In this document: piece by piece, positions 1-10,017 of the stretch
How positions within the stretch are numbered: the stretch's first letter is position 1
Layout: each line of letters begins with the position of its first letter
Origin: Thereva unica
Lineage: Eukaryota; Arthropoda; Insecta; Diptera; Therevidae
Assembly (NCBI GenBank): GCA_949987705.1
Contig: OX465286.1
Coordinates: 16,443,676 to 16,507,675, forward strand
Direction of reading: 5' to 3'
Length of the DNA: 64,000 nucleotides
Translations under genes and position numbers: made by a program
Notes under the pieces: model-generated
The model's database searches: none
What the model was told of the DNA's origin: nothing
What the model saw: the letters and a program-made list of their open reading frames with translations, nothing else

Positions 1-1956
1 CCCTAATCTGAGCGTTGCTGCAGTGTGATGTCTTCAAGACACCGAGTACTTTCGGCGATTCCCTTGTTAATCGAGAAATACAAAGAGATGCTTTATCTCG
101 GATGTGCGGATATTTTGAGACAAAACAATTTCTCATATATATATTCCCCGAAAGCCGTGGTGAAGAGGAGCCGAGGAGCACGAAGGGGGGAGTTTTCTTT
201 TTCTTACCCCCATAATGTAACACCCTTCGATGAACCGACTAGGAACGACAATAAGCGGTAGGGAGTAGGTTTGATAGAAACGGATTAGGAGCAATACTAT
301 CAACGCCCAACAACAATAACCGTCACCAGAAACTGAAGAGGAGAAGAAAAAAAGGAAGAAATCTTAAGGAGAAGCCTTTGGTGGCGCTGCTGCTGCTGGT
401 GCTGCTGACGGGAGGGCGGCGGGGGCGGCGGTGCTGGTGGCGAACAGGGTGATGTGGGTGGCTTTGGAAGAGCTGGTTAAAACGTGATTGCGACAGGGGG
501 TGATAAGGATGGGAGCTGCGATGCTGTGTGCCACAGCGCGGCGGTGTGGGGCTGATGACGACAACGACGTCGAGGACGAGGACGACCAAAGGAAAAATTT
601 AAATATATGTAGATGTAGACTCTTCGGATGGATAAATTGGATTTCTTTCGTTTTCATACTTTGAAGGAGTAAAGGATTTTTTTTCTTCCTTTTTTTGGTT
701 CACTCTTTTGTGGAGTAAGTGGTACAGCGTAGCACTCTGCCAGTAGGTATATGGGGGAGGAAGTTAGATTGTGTGCTGGTAGGAATTTACATTCGTTCTC
801 GTTCCTTTTTTTCTGTTTTCTTAAGTTTTTTTTTTTTTATTTTTTTTTACCATCATATATTTTTGCACATGTGTTTAGTGGATCTGCATGTATCAGAGAG
901 GGCATGAAAGAAAGTATCAGAGCATGCACATGAATAACGACATACATACAAACTGACAAATGAGATTTTAGGAGAGTGAAACTCATCACACCCTTAGAGG
1001 AAAAAGAAATTTTTTACTTTTTCCTTAGAAGAGGAATTTTTAAACCTTATCTTAAATTTGGATTTAGCACTCAACCATATATGTACACACATATGTATGT
1101 TGGTACGAATGTATGGTGGCCTGTGATGGAGGTCGATATGTAAATATACCTACCGTTGAATGGTTGATTGTATGTATGAACTTATGTGGGGACATGATGC
1201 CACATGACTTTTTTTTCGTTTTTTTCGTTTTTTTTTTCAATTTTAGGAAAAGGAGGATAAAATCAATTCGAAGCTGAATACCTTAAAATAGGATCAGAAA
1301 TGGGAGGAGGCAAAAATTCGCTTCTTCTTTTGCTTTATTCTTCTTGTCGCTGTCTTCACTAAGAGTAAATTGAATTTTGAATATAAAATTCGTCTCCATG
1401 TTAATCAAAATTTTGATTATTTCTTATATATACATATGTATATACATACCCATACATATACACACAATGCCAACAAAAAAAATCAACTTGTGTTGGTGTG
1501 GAGCACACGTTGAAGGATCCGGGGATTTTTCCATTGTGTGGAAAATGAAGTGAAATTAAAAAAAAAAGTGAGAGTTTCATTTCAATATTATGTGGTGATG
1601 CTGGTGGTAAATGGATGGTGGTTCTACTAATAGAGCAGAAAATATATAATTTCTAAAGTAAAATAATTATCCCTATCCTTTCTGGGACATAATTAGGCTC
1701 TTAGGAGTCACCGTTTCTGGTCTACCAGTCTCTAATTTTGTACAAGTTGGTGCAAAATGTCTTGGTAGTTAGTTTCAGCTTAACGAATAGTCGTTTTAAA
1801 CGTGTTTAATCGAAATTCTATACGTAAGATTCGGGGGGGGGGGGGGGTTTTGAGGGAGATACGATACAAAGAAATATTTGTTGTGTCAATGCCGATCGGA
1901 TTTCTTCCAATTTAGAAAATAGCATTGATAACACTGATGCGGGGAAGATACGATAT
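1..1956. other. AT-rich spacer, no gene recognised
   Basis: I see no recognisable gene. Positions 375-560 form a GC-rich island of GCT/CTG-type triplets inside AT-rich DNA. Read on the minus strand it gives an alanine/serine-rich 97-codon frame with an ATG at 657, with no domain I know, so it may be low-complexity leader or exon sequence or chance. Short CATATGTA tracts lie at 1,080-1,190 and 1,430-1,470. A run of 15 G sits at 1,833-1,847. Near 1,700 the string CTTAGGAGTCACC matches the 3' end of the CR1/Jockey family found at 7.4 kb, so a small LINE remnant is likely there. Confidence 0.5.
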
Positions 1957-2215
1957 TTGTATTTGAAGGCTCTACGCCCGAATTCGAACCTTGTGGCTGT
2001 CCTCCATCAGCTTCTTCTTCCAGACGGGCACAGTTTTGCTTCCAGCAGCCCTAACACCGTTTCTCCCACAATGACAGTGGTTCGAAGACTGGTCTTTTTC
2101 CATCTGATAGCAGATTCAGGACTTCTTTCGACATCCTTAAATCATTCCCACTCTTGGAACATGACTGGTCGAACGTAAACACAAGTAACTTGGGATATGT
2201 ATGGATAGTTTACTC
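1957..2215 (-). mobile_element. RTE LINE, 3' fragment (family 1)
   Basis: Degenerate C-terminal end of an RTE-clade retrotransposon on the minus strand. The stretch about 2,085-2,215 aligns by eye, base for base over long parts, with 37,960-38,095, which encodes the RTE tail (GHVQRMDD, then a G-R/K-P-V-G-K-P-R-type motif). The frame is broken and no catalytic domain remains. It is followed directly by a 5S-like repeat. Family membership is seen in sequence; its boundaries are approximate. Confidence 0.6.
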
Positions 2216-2243
2216 TCTTTACTAGCATTAAAATCTAAAAATG

Positions 2244-2345
2244 CCTTCCTGGTCTCCCAACGTAGTACTAACCACACCCAATGCTGCTTGTCTTATGCAA
2301 TCGAACAAGAATCGATTCTACTGAATCTTCTAATGGCATTGTCAC
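2244..2345 (-). repeat. 5S rRNA-derived repeat, copy A
   Basis: The complement carries AAGCAGCATTGGG, then GGTTAGTACT and TTGGGAGACC, in the order and spacing of a eukaryotic 5S rRNA gene's internal control region (AAGCAGCGTCGGGC, GGTTAGTACTT, TGGGGGACCG). Substitutions and the lost 5' part make a functional 5S gene unlikely. The neighbouring bases 2,345-2,455 match 61,690-61,800 beside another 5S-like copy, so the 5S part belongs to a larger dispersed unit. Confidence 0.65.
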
Positions 2346-2455
2346 CAAGCTAATTGCTCGTTTAATTCGTCTTACAATTTTTTTTAAATCTCCAATCTGG
2401 TTCTGGTTTAGTCTAGAAAAAGTGTAAGCGTACACCGTGCTTCGTTTGGACTTTT

Positions 2456-3581
2456 TGCTGTTCGTATTTTATTGGTACATGCTTATAGCGTGGGCTACAT
2501 TTTGCAAAGTAGAATGCTCTCGAAGGAGATGCACTCGAATGGACGTAAAAAATTTAATAAACTGCATTGCCGACATGCCCTTAACAGAGAGGAACGCGAA
2601 TGGTTAAGAAAATATTCAATAAACTGCATTACCGACATGCTACCCATACTCATATTGAGAAAACTTTATATACATCTGTACTGATAAAAAAGTTTCTATA
2701 TGTATACGTGTATGTGTGCGCTATAGCGAGCGCCCCAGTCATCGCAGAGCTTCGAAATTATGCAAGGCATATTTCCATATCCTCCCTTTAATCTGTCTTA
2801 TCCTTTCTCTATCCTTCGAGGTAAGCTTGCTACCAGACATCTGACCATGACGTGTACGACATGACGGACTGGTAGTGCAAAGAGGAGACACCTGAGCTTA
2901 GATTTACACAAAAAGCTTTGTCGGGGTCTCCCATGATGCACCGATTTCTGGCAAATGTGCTGGGGGGGGTGATTCCAGGGGCTGGTGGGCCAGCTGATCA
3001 CCTGGGTGTACCGGAAGTTCGGCGAGGTTGATTACTACCTTACCCAATATTTTGATAGAGCACGATCTTTTCCGGGCGTACCTTGAGAAATTGGGTAAGG
3101 TGGCGGGTTCCGCGTGCCCCTATGGCGATTTCGCTTTGTAGGCATTAGGTGAGTGGTCGAGCGAAGCGCGCTGCAGGAGGAGCTGGAGCCGACATAATTG
3201 TTGGAATAATGCTCCGAAGCCCTGAGGAATTGCCAACGGTGGCGCGGTTTGTTCAGGCCATCCTGAAAACGAAGAAGATGGAGACGTAGGGTCGCTGGTC
3301 TGTTTCCACGGAGCCCTGGCATCTTCTCGCCCAAGCTGGAGAGACCTGATGTAAGATTCTCCCCATCCTTCGCAAAAAAATATAGTGAATTTGTTTTTGT
3401 GTAATAAGAATAAATCGAAGTCTGGGGCGACAAACGCAGATCTAACCTGCGCCAGAAAATATTATTAGAGTAAGGCAGAATGGGTGTATATTAAACGTCC
3501 GAGAAATTTCCTTATCGACGTTGGCTATGTATGTCTATCGAGTTTGTAAGAAATTTAGAAATATATTTAGAAATATATTTT
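2456..3581. other. Spacer with CR1/Jockey 3'-end remnant
   Basis: No gene is recognised. A direct repeat of roughly 40 bp occurs at about 2,537-2,578 and 2,598-2,640, sharing AATAAACTGCATT and CCGACATGC. Positions 2,845-2,905 (plus) match the 3' end of the window's CR1/Jockey family, with CCATGACG, GGACTGGTAGT, CAAAG and GAGCTTAG in order as at 21,478-21,540. The GC-rich part 3,000-3,430 has frames on both strands, but I recognise no domain in it. Confidence 0.45.
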
Positions 3582-4028
3582 GGGGCCTTGGTAGTCTAGG
3601 GGTAAGGCGCCTGCCTACCATCCCAGAGGTCCCGGGTTCGAATCCCGACAGCGCCACGGTCCTTCGCCTTTCCCACTTTACCATCTACATAACTTTCCTT
3701 CTTTCTTCTTCCCTCTTTACATTCCTGATTTCTCCTATCATAGCCTTCTATAGTCCTTCCCGCCCCACCAAGCGCCTGTCATCGGTTGGTTGATGAGATT
3801 CAACTCGTCCACTCCATCTAGTTGTTCTCGATACCCCGATGTCAGAGTCGCGATAGTTATGGTTGGGAGTAGGTGGAATTAAATATCAGCTTCTCTCTCT
3901 CTCTCTCTTCCCTCTATCTTCCGACTAGAGCTGCTGTTTGACATTGCACTCTATACGAAAAAAATAGATTGTCGACAGTACAAAGGGCTATTCCCTAACC
4001 CTCTAGTCTATCACATAACAAAAAACAA
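3582..4028 (+). mobile_element. tRNA-derived SINE, full-length copy 1
   Basis: The head (3,582-3,660) is tRNA-like, with an A-box-like TAGTCTAGGGGTAAGGC and a perfect B box GGTTCGAATCC, the two pol III promoter elements. A pyrimidine-rich body follows, then a tail with TGACATTGCAC, AGTACAAAGGG and a short A-rich end. The same order recurs at 61,905-62,366, and head plus body recur inverted at 16,787-17,051. The tRNA fold is imperfect and the 3' tail is long, so this is a SINE and not a tRNA gene. Target duplications are not clear. The tail resembles the window's CR1/Jockey 3' end, its probable mobilising partner. Confidence 0.85.
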
Positions 4029-4029
4029 T

Positions 4030-4650
4030 ATTCTAGAAACTTGTGACCTGATATTTATACACAGTAAAAATTTTGAGAGTTTTTGTGACTGTTTGCGAAT
4101 TGTGAAAATTGTGACTATAAAATTGAAATATCAAATTGTCTCCCAAGCTGAGACTCACCATACACACACACACACACACTTTTGACTGTATTGTGACTTG
4201 TGACTGCTTTGAGAATACGGCGGTCATGAATGAAACGTTTCATTAACTTTCTTGCAATCGTTAACTTCCTTTAAATTGAAGGATAACAATGCCAAATAGT
4301 GAAGGATGACAATGCCAGTGGCTGCTTTGTGACTTGTGACTGCATTGTGACTTGTGCCTGCTTTTAGAATATGGCGGTAATGAAAGAAAAATTTCCTTAA
4401 CTTTCTTTCAATCATCAAATTCCATTAAATTGATTAATAACAGTGCCAAATAGGGTTGATATACGACTTGCACTTGGATATAACCTTCCATTCTGGATTG
4501 CGACCAGTCATAAGTCACAAGCTTTTGAGACTGGTTGAATCACATGTTTTGGTAAGCACCAAATTGCTTCCCAAAGTTGAGACTCACCACACACACACAC
4601 TTGTGACTGCGTTGTGACTTGTGACTTCTTTTAGAATAAGGGTATAATAT
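4030..4650. repeat. GTGACTTG-rich dispersed repeat, duplicated units
   Basis: Two diverged tandem units (about 4,195-4,310 and 4,335-4,450) share GTGACTTGTG, an AGAATAYGGCGGT core and a TTAACTTTCTT tract. The arm with GAGACTCACC and (CA)n occurs at 4,150 and 4,585. Related pieces lie at 6,900-7,010, 12,630-12,795, 48,690-48,870 and 57,365-57,555. No coding capacity is seen. Confidence 0.6.
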
Positions 4651-7034
4651 TATGAGACGAGCTGTTATGTGAGCTTCTACATCACACTTGGATTGAGACC
4701 ATTTCCAATTATTCTGACTATTCCTCTAGCGGTCGCGGGATATTTAATATACGATAAAATTTGCTCCTTGGTAAAAGAATCGTCTAAACTTACTTCCCTT
4801 AACAGCTGTTCAATTGTCAAATGGAATTCATGTCAAGAGCCCCTGGCAAATAATAATTGTACCTTAGCCCAAGGCCTACCTACACTTGAGTTATAAATGT
4901 TGTAAATTCAAAATGCAAGGTTACTATGATCTCTATGTTGTAATGTCACGCTTTATCAAAAAGTTAACAGCTGCAAAAGGACACACTAATTAGTATTAGA
5001 AATTTGTGCAAGGCACACACACACATAAAGAATTCTGTAGGAAAGATACAAACTCCACACTCAGAACTCCGTCTTTTTGTTTTATAAACGAGAACCACCA
5101 ATGGAAGAATTGCTTGGATACAAAAACATTTCTAATTAAGGACATTATTCGCCATACTGCACCGAAACACACGAAAAACGGGACAGAGAAAATTACAAGA
5201 ACACAGAGAGGCATGCTGCTGCAGAGAGTGGGCGCACTGTCAAGATGCCCTCTGACAGAGCGCGCCCAGGGAAAGGCCAATTGGTTAATTAGCACCCACA
5301 AACAAAGGAACGAAAGGAAAGCATTTTCCCAACATCCACGCCTTGTGGAAATCTCCAGCTTTAGTCCTCGTCGCTTCCGATTGGTTGGCGAGAGAAATTT
5401 TTCTTCTATATATATTTTGTTAAGTTTCCACACAGCTAATGAATGTTTTGCTTTTCCTTTTTAAAAGGGAAAAACAAAATGAGATGAAAAAAAAATATAT
5501 ATATATATAACAGGAAAAAAGGATCCTGAAACCGCAACTTACTTTTAAAGGGTTAAGAGCAGAAGCTCCAAGCGAGGATTGAGGGTGGTAATCGACTTTC
5601 TTCGCGGAGTTGATAACGTGAAAAAATAAAGAGCCCGATGTTTTTTAGTGGTTGTCTCCGACTTTATTCGGGGCCGGCTTTCTTTTCCTTTTTTTGCTCT
5701 TTTCTAATTAAAAACACACGCTTTTCTTGTTACTAATTCAAAGTTCAAGAGTTAGAAGAGGCAAAATTGAGGGTCATATCTTTTTCCTTCTTCGACATCA
5801 CCCGACTCATAATAATGATCATCATTATCGTCGTCGGACTCGCCGGTTTGCTGCTATATACCTATAAAAGAGAGACCCTATAGCCCCATATGAATCGGGA
5901 CCTTAACCCTAGAGGAGCCACCCACACCTCAGAGACGAGCGAGTCCCCGTTTTTTGCTGCTGGTACCGAATTCCTTCTTCGCAATCTCTTATCTATTTAT
6001 AATCCGGACCCTATACGCCATGCACTCGAGTTAACCAGACCCCCTCCCCACTTGGGGTAATCCTGTCCTTAGTTTGATTTTAAATATAGTCAGCCTTCCA
6101 TCCCCCCTTCATGGACAGTACAGCATACAACCACCACCATACAACCTCATCCACCATATCGGCATGTGCTTCATACATCTGGGGCTGGGAGGGGGGCCTG
6201 TGTTTCTCCAAAACATCCCTTAATTTCCTCAAGTCCTTAATTGAACAAGTTCTTCAAGTTTGCGCGCATTTCTCCCATTTCGCTCCTGCTTCATTATTTT
6301 CCTTGCGCTTTTGTATAAATTTTTTATACATTTTTCTTATCCATGGAGGAGCCGCTTTGGGGCCTGTGGAGAGGCGCTCGGTCTCGGGGCTTGGGCGAGA
6401 GTGGAATTGGCAGAGTGTGGACCAAATTTCCTGTTCTTTTGCTTATTAGAAAAATGATTTTACCAACAACAACAAAATGAAATAAAGACGAAAAGAAGAA
6501 ACTGATAAAGAAGCAGCAATGACATAAAAAAGGCAGGGGCAGCATGGCTAGCAGCAAGAACAACAACAACACGAAACAGATCCTTAAAAAAAGCTTTTAT
6601 GTGTGCTGCTGCTGTGTATAGCCCTTTTATTGGCTCTGGAGAAATTAGATTTGCTTTTCTGCTAAGTTCTCCTCTGTGTTGAGAGTTGGCATTTTTTCTG
6701 CTTTTCTTTTGCCAATTCTCCCCCCCCCCTGCATCGCCGCCGCCATGAAAGCACTTTTCTGATTATTTTCTCGAATGGTGGCAAATTAAAATTAACACAA
6801 ATATTATCGGCATCTTGCGTGCCTCTTCGTTTTCTCTTAGACAAAATTTTGAGAGAAAGCTTCCCCGTATTGGCCAATTCTTACTTAAATCGTCAGTGAG
6901 ACATTATCACAAATCACAACAAAGTTATAAATGCGTTATGAGTCACAAGTTGTCACTTTTTCGTGCTCCAATCACAAGTTGTGACAATCACAGACTTGTT
7001 CGAGACAATTCGAGCTGTTTCACTTTCTTACTGC
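4651..7034. other. Long spacer, no gene recognised; TATA-like site near 5,862
   Basis: I see no gene I can support. Frames at 4,996-5,464 are open on both strands without a recognisable domain. A TATAAAAG box lies at about 5,863-5,870, and just upstream an ATG at 5,815 opens a 22-codon hydrophobic peptide (one possible membrane span, then a YKRET end). The stretch 6,720-6,732 is a C tract. Positions 6,900-7,010 contain the GTGACTTG/CAAGTCAC family again. The region may be host intergenic or intronic DNA. Confidence 0.4.
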
Positions 7035-7431
7035 TCACAGTGGTTCAGCGCCCAAGTTGTTTGACGATGCGAAAGAAAGCACGCGTAAGCCGTTGTCGTT
7101 AATTACTCCGTGTCCGAATTTGCCCATGGTTCCCTTTCCTTCCCTGCCGGTTCGATCTGCTCCTGAAAATGCATTGAAGTCCCCCGCGAGTATCATTAGT
7201 TCGTGGTATAATATCCAGCGTCTGTTGGAGCTGATCGTAAAATTCGACCTGGTTCGCGTCCGTGCTGGTCTCAGTTGGCGCATAAACGGACACGATATGG
7301 GTCTTGATCGTTCCACTGATGGTTATCATCACCAAACGCTCGGATATCGGTTGGAAGATCGTCGATCGACCATAAAAAAAAGCCGTAGTGCCGATAGCGC
7401 AGCAACTGATATTTTGCATTTCAACAATTCC
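7035..7431 (-). mobile_element. RTE LINE (family 2), downstream half, endonuclease
   Basis: This encodes part of an APE-type endonuclease in two overlapping minus frames: VSVYAPTE at about 7,275, then ILAGDFNA and INDNGLRVL nearer 7,050-7,200. That is the catalytic order of RTE endonucleases (Y-A-P, G-D-F-N). At the DNA level it matches 52,690-53,120, the second copy of the family. A frame change falls between the two motifs, so it is dead. The element stops at 7,431 and resumes at about 9,665, split by a CR1/Jockey-like LINE. Its remaining 3' part (RT) is absent to the left of 7,035. Confidence 0.8.
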
Positions 7432-7625
7432 ATTTTTTTTTTTGTGATAAGATGAAGCTTAGGAGTCACCCTTTGTACTACTAGTCCGTCATGTCGTTCA
7501 AGTCATGGTGCAAGGTATAGTAGTAAGCTTGATCTGAAGGAAAGATGAAATAGGGTAGGTTAGGGGTCTGGAGGGTGCATGAGTAGATGTCGATGAACCT
7601 TGCGTTTGAACTCTGAGATGTTATA

Positions 7626-7990
7626 GGCAGTGTCTATTCGCACGACACCCGTTTACCCGTGTCGGGTACCCGTGTACCCGTGTCGGGTTTTTACCCGTGT
7701 GTACACTCGGGGGGTTGGGTTTTACCCGTGTGCCCGTGTACCTGAGTAAGGGTGGTTTACCCGTGTACCCGTGTGAGGGTGGCTTACCCGTGTACCCGTG
7801 TAAGGGTGGTTTACCCGTGTACCCGTGTAAGGGTGGTTTACCCGTGTACCCCTTACACGGGTACACGGGTAAACCACCCTTACTCAGGTACACGGGCACA
7901 CGGGTAAAACCCAACCCCCCGAGTGTACACACGGGTAAAAACCCGACACGGGTACACGGGTAAACGGGTGTCGTGCGAATAGACACTGCC
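7626..7990. mobile_element. Foldback (FB-like) DNA transposon with 9-bp target duplication
   Basis: The 365-bp element begins GGCAGTGTCTATTCGCACGA and ends with the exact reverse complement. Both sides carry the 9-bp direct duplication GATGTTATA (7,617-7,625 and 7,991-7,999). The arms consist of tandem subrepeats of an ACCCGTGT-type unit. The left arm (to about 7,850) is longer than the right because it has extra copies of a roughly 26-bp unit. Long inverted arms of subrepeats plus a 9-bp duplication is the architecture of fly Foldback elements, which are linked to the MULE superfamily. No transposase is encoded, so movement would depend on another element. It is inserted in the 3' part of a CR1/Jockey LINE. 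Confidence 0.9.
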
Positions 7991-7994
7991 GATG

Positions 7995-8880
7995 TTATAT
8001 GAGTTCGGAAATACCGACTGCGGGAGACAGTTCCACAATCGAGTTGTTCTATTTATAAACGAACTGCTAAACCGTAATGTGCGTGAAGGGGAGGGCTGCA
8101 GGGTGAAGGGGTGAGCCGAATTGGCTAGTCTTGTGTTGCGGGAAAAAGATTGCCGTGAAGGCAGGAGGTTTTTGATTTCAGTGGAGCAGTCGCTATGAAA
8201 ATAGCGGTAAAACTTGCTGAGCGCTGCTACATTCCTACGGTGGCTTAAAGGATCGATGGAGGAGCAAAGCGTGCTATCGCCAATGAGTTTGATGGCGCGG
8301 TTTTGCACCTTTTCTAGCCAAGCCAGGGTGGTTTTAGGGGCGCCCGCCCAGATATACGAGTTGTATTCAAGGCGTGGCCGAATGTAGGACTTGTAGATTG
8401 TAGCCAAGGCAGCTGGATGAAGAAGGAACTTGCATCTCTTGAGGAAGCCAAGGCATTGATACGCTTGTTTGGTGACTTGGAGTATGTGATTATTCCAACG
8501 CAGATCATTGGATAGAGTCACGCCGAGGATGTTAAGAAATGGGTCAGCTGCAATATTATCCTCGCCCACTGAAATGGAGGGAAAGTTGGTGCAGGTTTTA
8601 GTGGAGAATAGACAGTACTTGGTTTTGGTTTCATTGAACTCGACACGATTCTCGCGGCCCCAATCAAGAATGAGTTGAATGTCCGCGTTAAGAGAGTTGG
8701 ACATGAGCTCACGTTCTAAGAGACAAGGTCTGGCACTTGCTTGTCCTATGTTGTCGGAGGGGTAGGAGTAACTCAGAGTACCGTCATCGGCGAAACTATG
8801 AAGTGGATTTGAGGGGATTGAGAGCAGATCATTAATGAATATAAGAAAGAGAGTAGGTCGCCCGGATCGCCCCTTGGGGA
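7995..8880 (-). pseudogene. LINE reverse transcriptase, catalytic FADD and C-terminal part
   Basis: This continues the RT from the frame ending at 8,832. PTLFLIFINDLL and then HSFADDGTL hold the two adjacent catalytic aspartates. Further on, LGVTLSNDLRWNNHI, YKSYIRPRLEYNSYIW and NRTTRLWNCLPQ are typical of the C-terminal part of CR1/Jockey proteins. The last part of the open frame (7,880-7,990) reads into the foldback element, giving VYPC-type repeats that do not belong to the LINE protein. After the insert the LINE sense resumes at about 7,616 with SEFKRKVHRHL. Confidence 0.85.
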
Positions 8881-9623
8881 ACGCCGGCCGAGATGGAGTG
8901 AGGGTTGGATTCAACGCCATCCAATACTACCTTGATTGAACGGCCAGAAAGAAAGCTCTCAATCCAGTTCCTTAGAACTGAGTCAATACCAATAGCTTGG
9001 AGTTTAGACAGCAGAGCGGGATGCCATACTCTGTCAAAGGCCTTGGAGATATCCAGAGCAACTAGACCAGATTCACCGGAGCCATGGATGCTTTCGTTGA
9101 TGTGTTCAGTCAGACACACAAGAAGGTCGCCAGTAGACCTTTTCGGTCTAAAGCCGTACTGCCTGTCGTGAATAATTTGGTTAGATTCTAGATATTTCAT
9201 CAGCCTTCTATTGATTATCGTCTCCATGATTTTGGAGAGAACAGAAGTTATTGCTATTGGGCGGTAGTTTAAAGGGTCGCTGGCATCACCTTGTTTCGGA
9301 ATGGGCTGAACATGAGCTAGTTTCCAGGAGTTTGGATAAACTCCGGTGAAATATGATAAGGCAAAAAGTTTGCGCAGAGGTTTAGCCAAAGGTGAGGCAC
9401 ATTTATTGAGTACCATAGGGAGGATATTATCAGGGCCAGTGGATTTATTTACGTCAAGCTCTTTGAGACATTTAAACACCTCACGTGTCCTGAAGAAGAT
9501 TCCGTCCATTGAATGGGCGTTGCGATCGAGGACCGGTGGTGACGTATCATCTTCGGATAGAGAAGAATTTGAGGCGAACAGAGATGCTAATAAATTGGCC
9601 TTGGATTTGCTTTCTGTTATCAC
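8832..9623 (-). pseudogene. LINE reverse transcriptase, N-terminal part
   Basis: This is the fingers and palm part of the RT of the LINE at 7.4-9.7 kb. Over 263 codons it covers the thumb-proximal TGPDNI motif, the NYRPI motif, the YGFRPKRST motif, the first catalytic aspartate in LDISKAFDRVW and the GVPQG turn. It has no own start: the ATG-like beginning lies inside the domain because the element is 5'-truncated. It ends by frameshift just after GVPQG, and the sense continues in the frame 7,880-8,920. The normal product would reverse-transcribe its own mRNA on nicked chromosomal DNA. Confidence 0.85.
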
Positions 9624-9665
9624 CTCCTTTCCATTAATAAATGGAGGAATTGAAGAGGACGTAAA

Positions 9666-10017
9666 ATTCTATTCTATTGTTCATTGCTATGATTTCCTTT
9701 TGACCGACGTGATGTCCTGTTCGTACACTCCGGAAATTCCCTTTTTCGGTGTGACTAGTTTGGGTGTTCGGCCAGTAACCCACTTCTCACCAGCATCGCT
9801 GGTCCCCAGTGCTGTCGCATCGGCTGCCCCGGATGCAGTAGCATTATTTCACGAATAGTTAGTGCGCGTGTATCCATGCGGTTTCTTGTCTAGTTTCTCT
9901 GATCAATTCGGCAGATTGACCACCCTCATCCTTTCACACCCTGGGCTTGGAACCAAACGAGGGCGGAGTTATCCAGGAGGCACCAGTGAAGAGATGATGG
10001 TACGATTTTAACCCCCT
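9666..10017 (-). mobile_element. RTE LINE (family 2), 5' end and start of endonuclease ORF
   Basis: This is the upstream half of the RTE element whose downstream half is 7,035-7,431. The ORF starts at an ATG at 9,844 with MLLHPGQP, identical in its first eight residues to the copy starting at 53,273. The frame is soon broken. The leader, 9,845-10,017, matches 53,274-53,417. Its outermost part carries the HDV-like ribozyme core described separately. The 5' end is placed at 10,016/10,017, where the G-rich strand of ribozyme stem P1 begins. Confidence 0.8.
9950..10017 (-). ncRNA. HDV-like self-cleaving ribozyme candidate (RTE family 2 leader)
   Basis: Read on the minus strand from 10,017, the 5' strand AGGGGGT can pair with GCCTCCT downstream to give a 7-bp P1 with G-U wobbles. 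Between them, CATC-TCTTCACT-GGTG forms P3 with an 8-nt loop. GG and then ATAAC follow P1, in the place of HDV's P1.1 and J1.1/4. This is the linear order of the HDV ribozyme core, which carries CCTCCTCGCTGG and GGGCAAC. P2, P4 and the catalytic cytosine could not be settled by eye. HDV-like ribozymes at the 5' end of RTE and R2 elements are established in insects. Cleavage would define the RNA 5' end of the element. Confidence 0.6.

Larger units (their letters stand above)
7432..9665 (-). mobile_element. CR1/Jockey-superfamily LINE, 5'-truncated, nested in RTE
   Basis: The element holds a reverse transcriptase plus C-terminal region and ends at a poly-A tract (T run at 7,432-7,442). In sense order I see PIPKQGD, NYRPIAITSVLSKIME, YGFRPKRST, LDISKAFDRVW (motif A), SAGVPQG (motif B) and HSFADDGTL (catalytic F-A-D-D), then a C-terminal domain ending near TTRLWNCLPQSVFPNSYNI. 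Endonuclease and ORF1 are missing. One frameshift at about 8,870 separates motif B from FADD. A foldback element interrupts the C-terminal end. The insertion sits inside an RTE element whose halves are collinear with the 53-kb copy. Confidence 0.85.

Noticed and set aside
364..657. Ala/Ser-rich 97-codon minus-strand gene
   Set aside because: Built from GCT/CTG triplets without a domain; could be coding but no evidence beyond an ATG.
3582..3660. tRNA gene with perfect B box
   Set aside because: It is the head of a SINE found three times with the same long body and tail; the cloverleaf is imperfect.
5006..5464. 152-codon plus-strand frame and its antisense partner
   Set aside because: Open in both directions with no recognisable domain, and partly a frame in simple sequence.
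7697..7963. Open frames rich in VYPC/GGLPVYP repeats on both strands
   Set aside because: They are translations of the foldback subrepeats.
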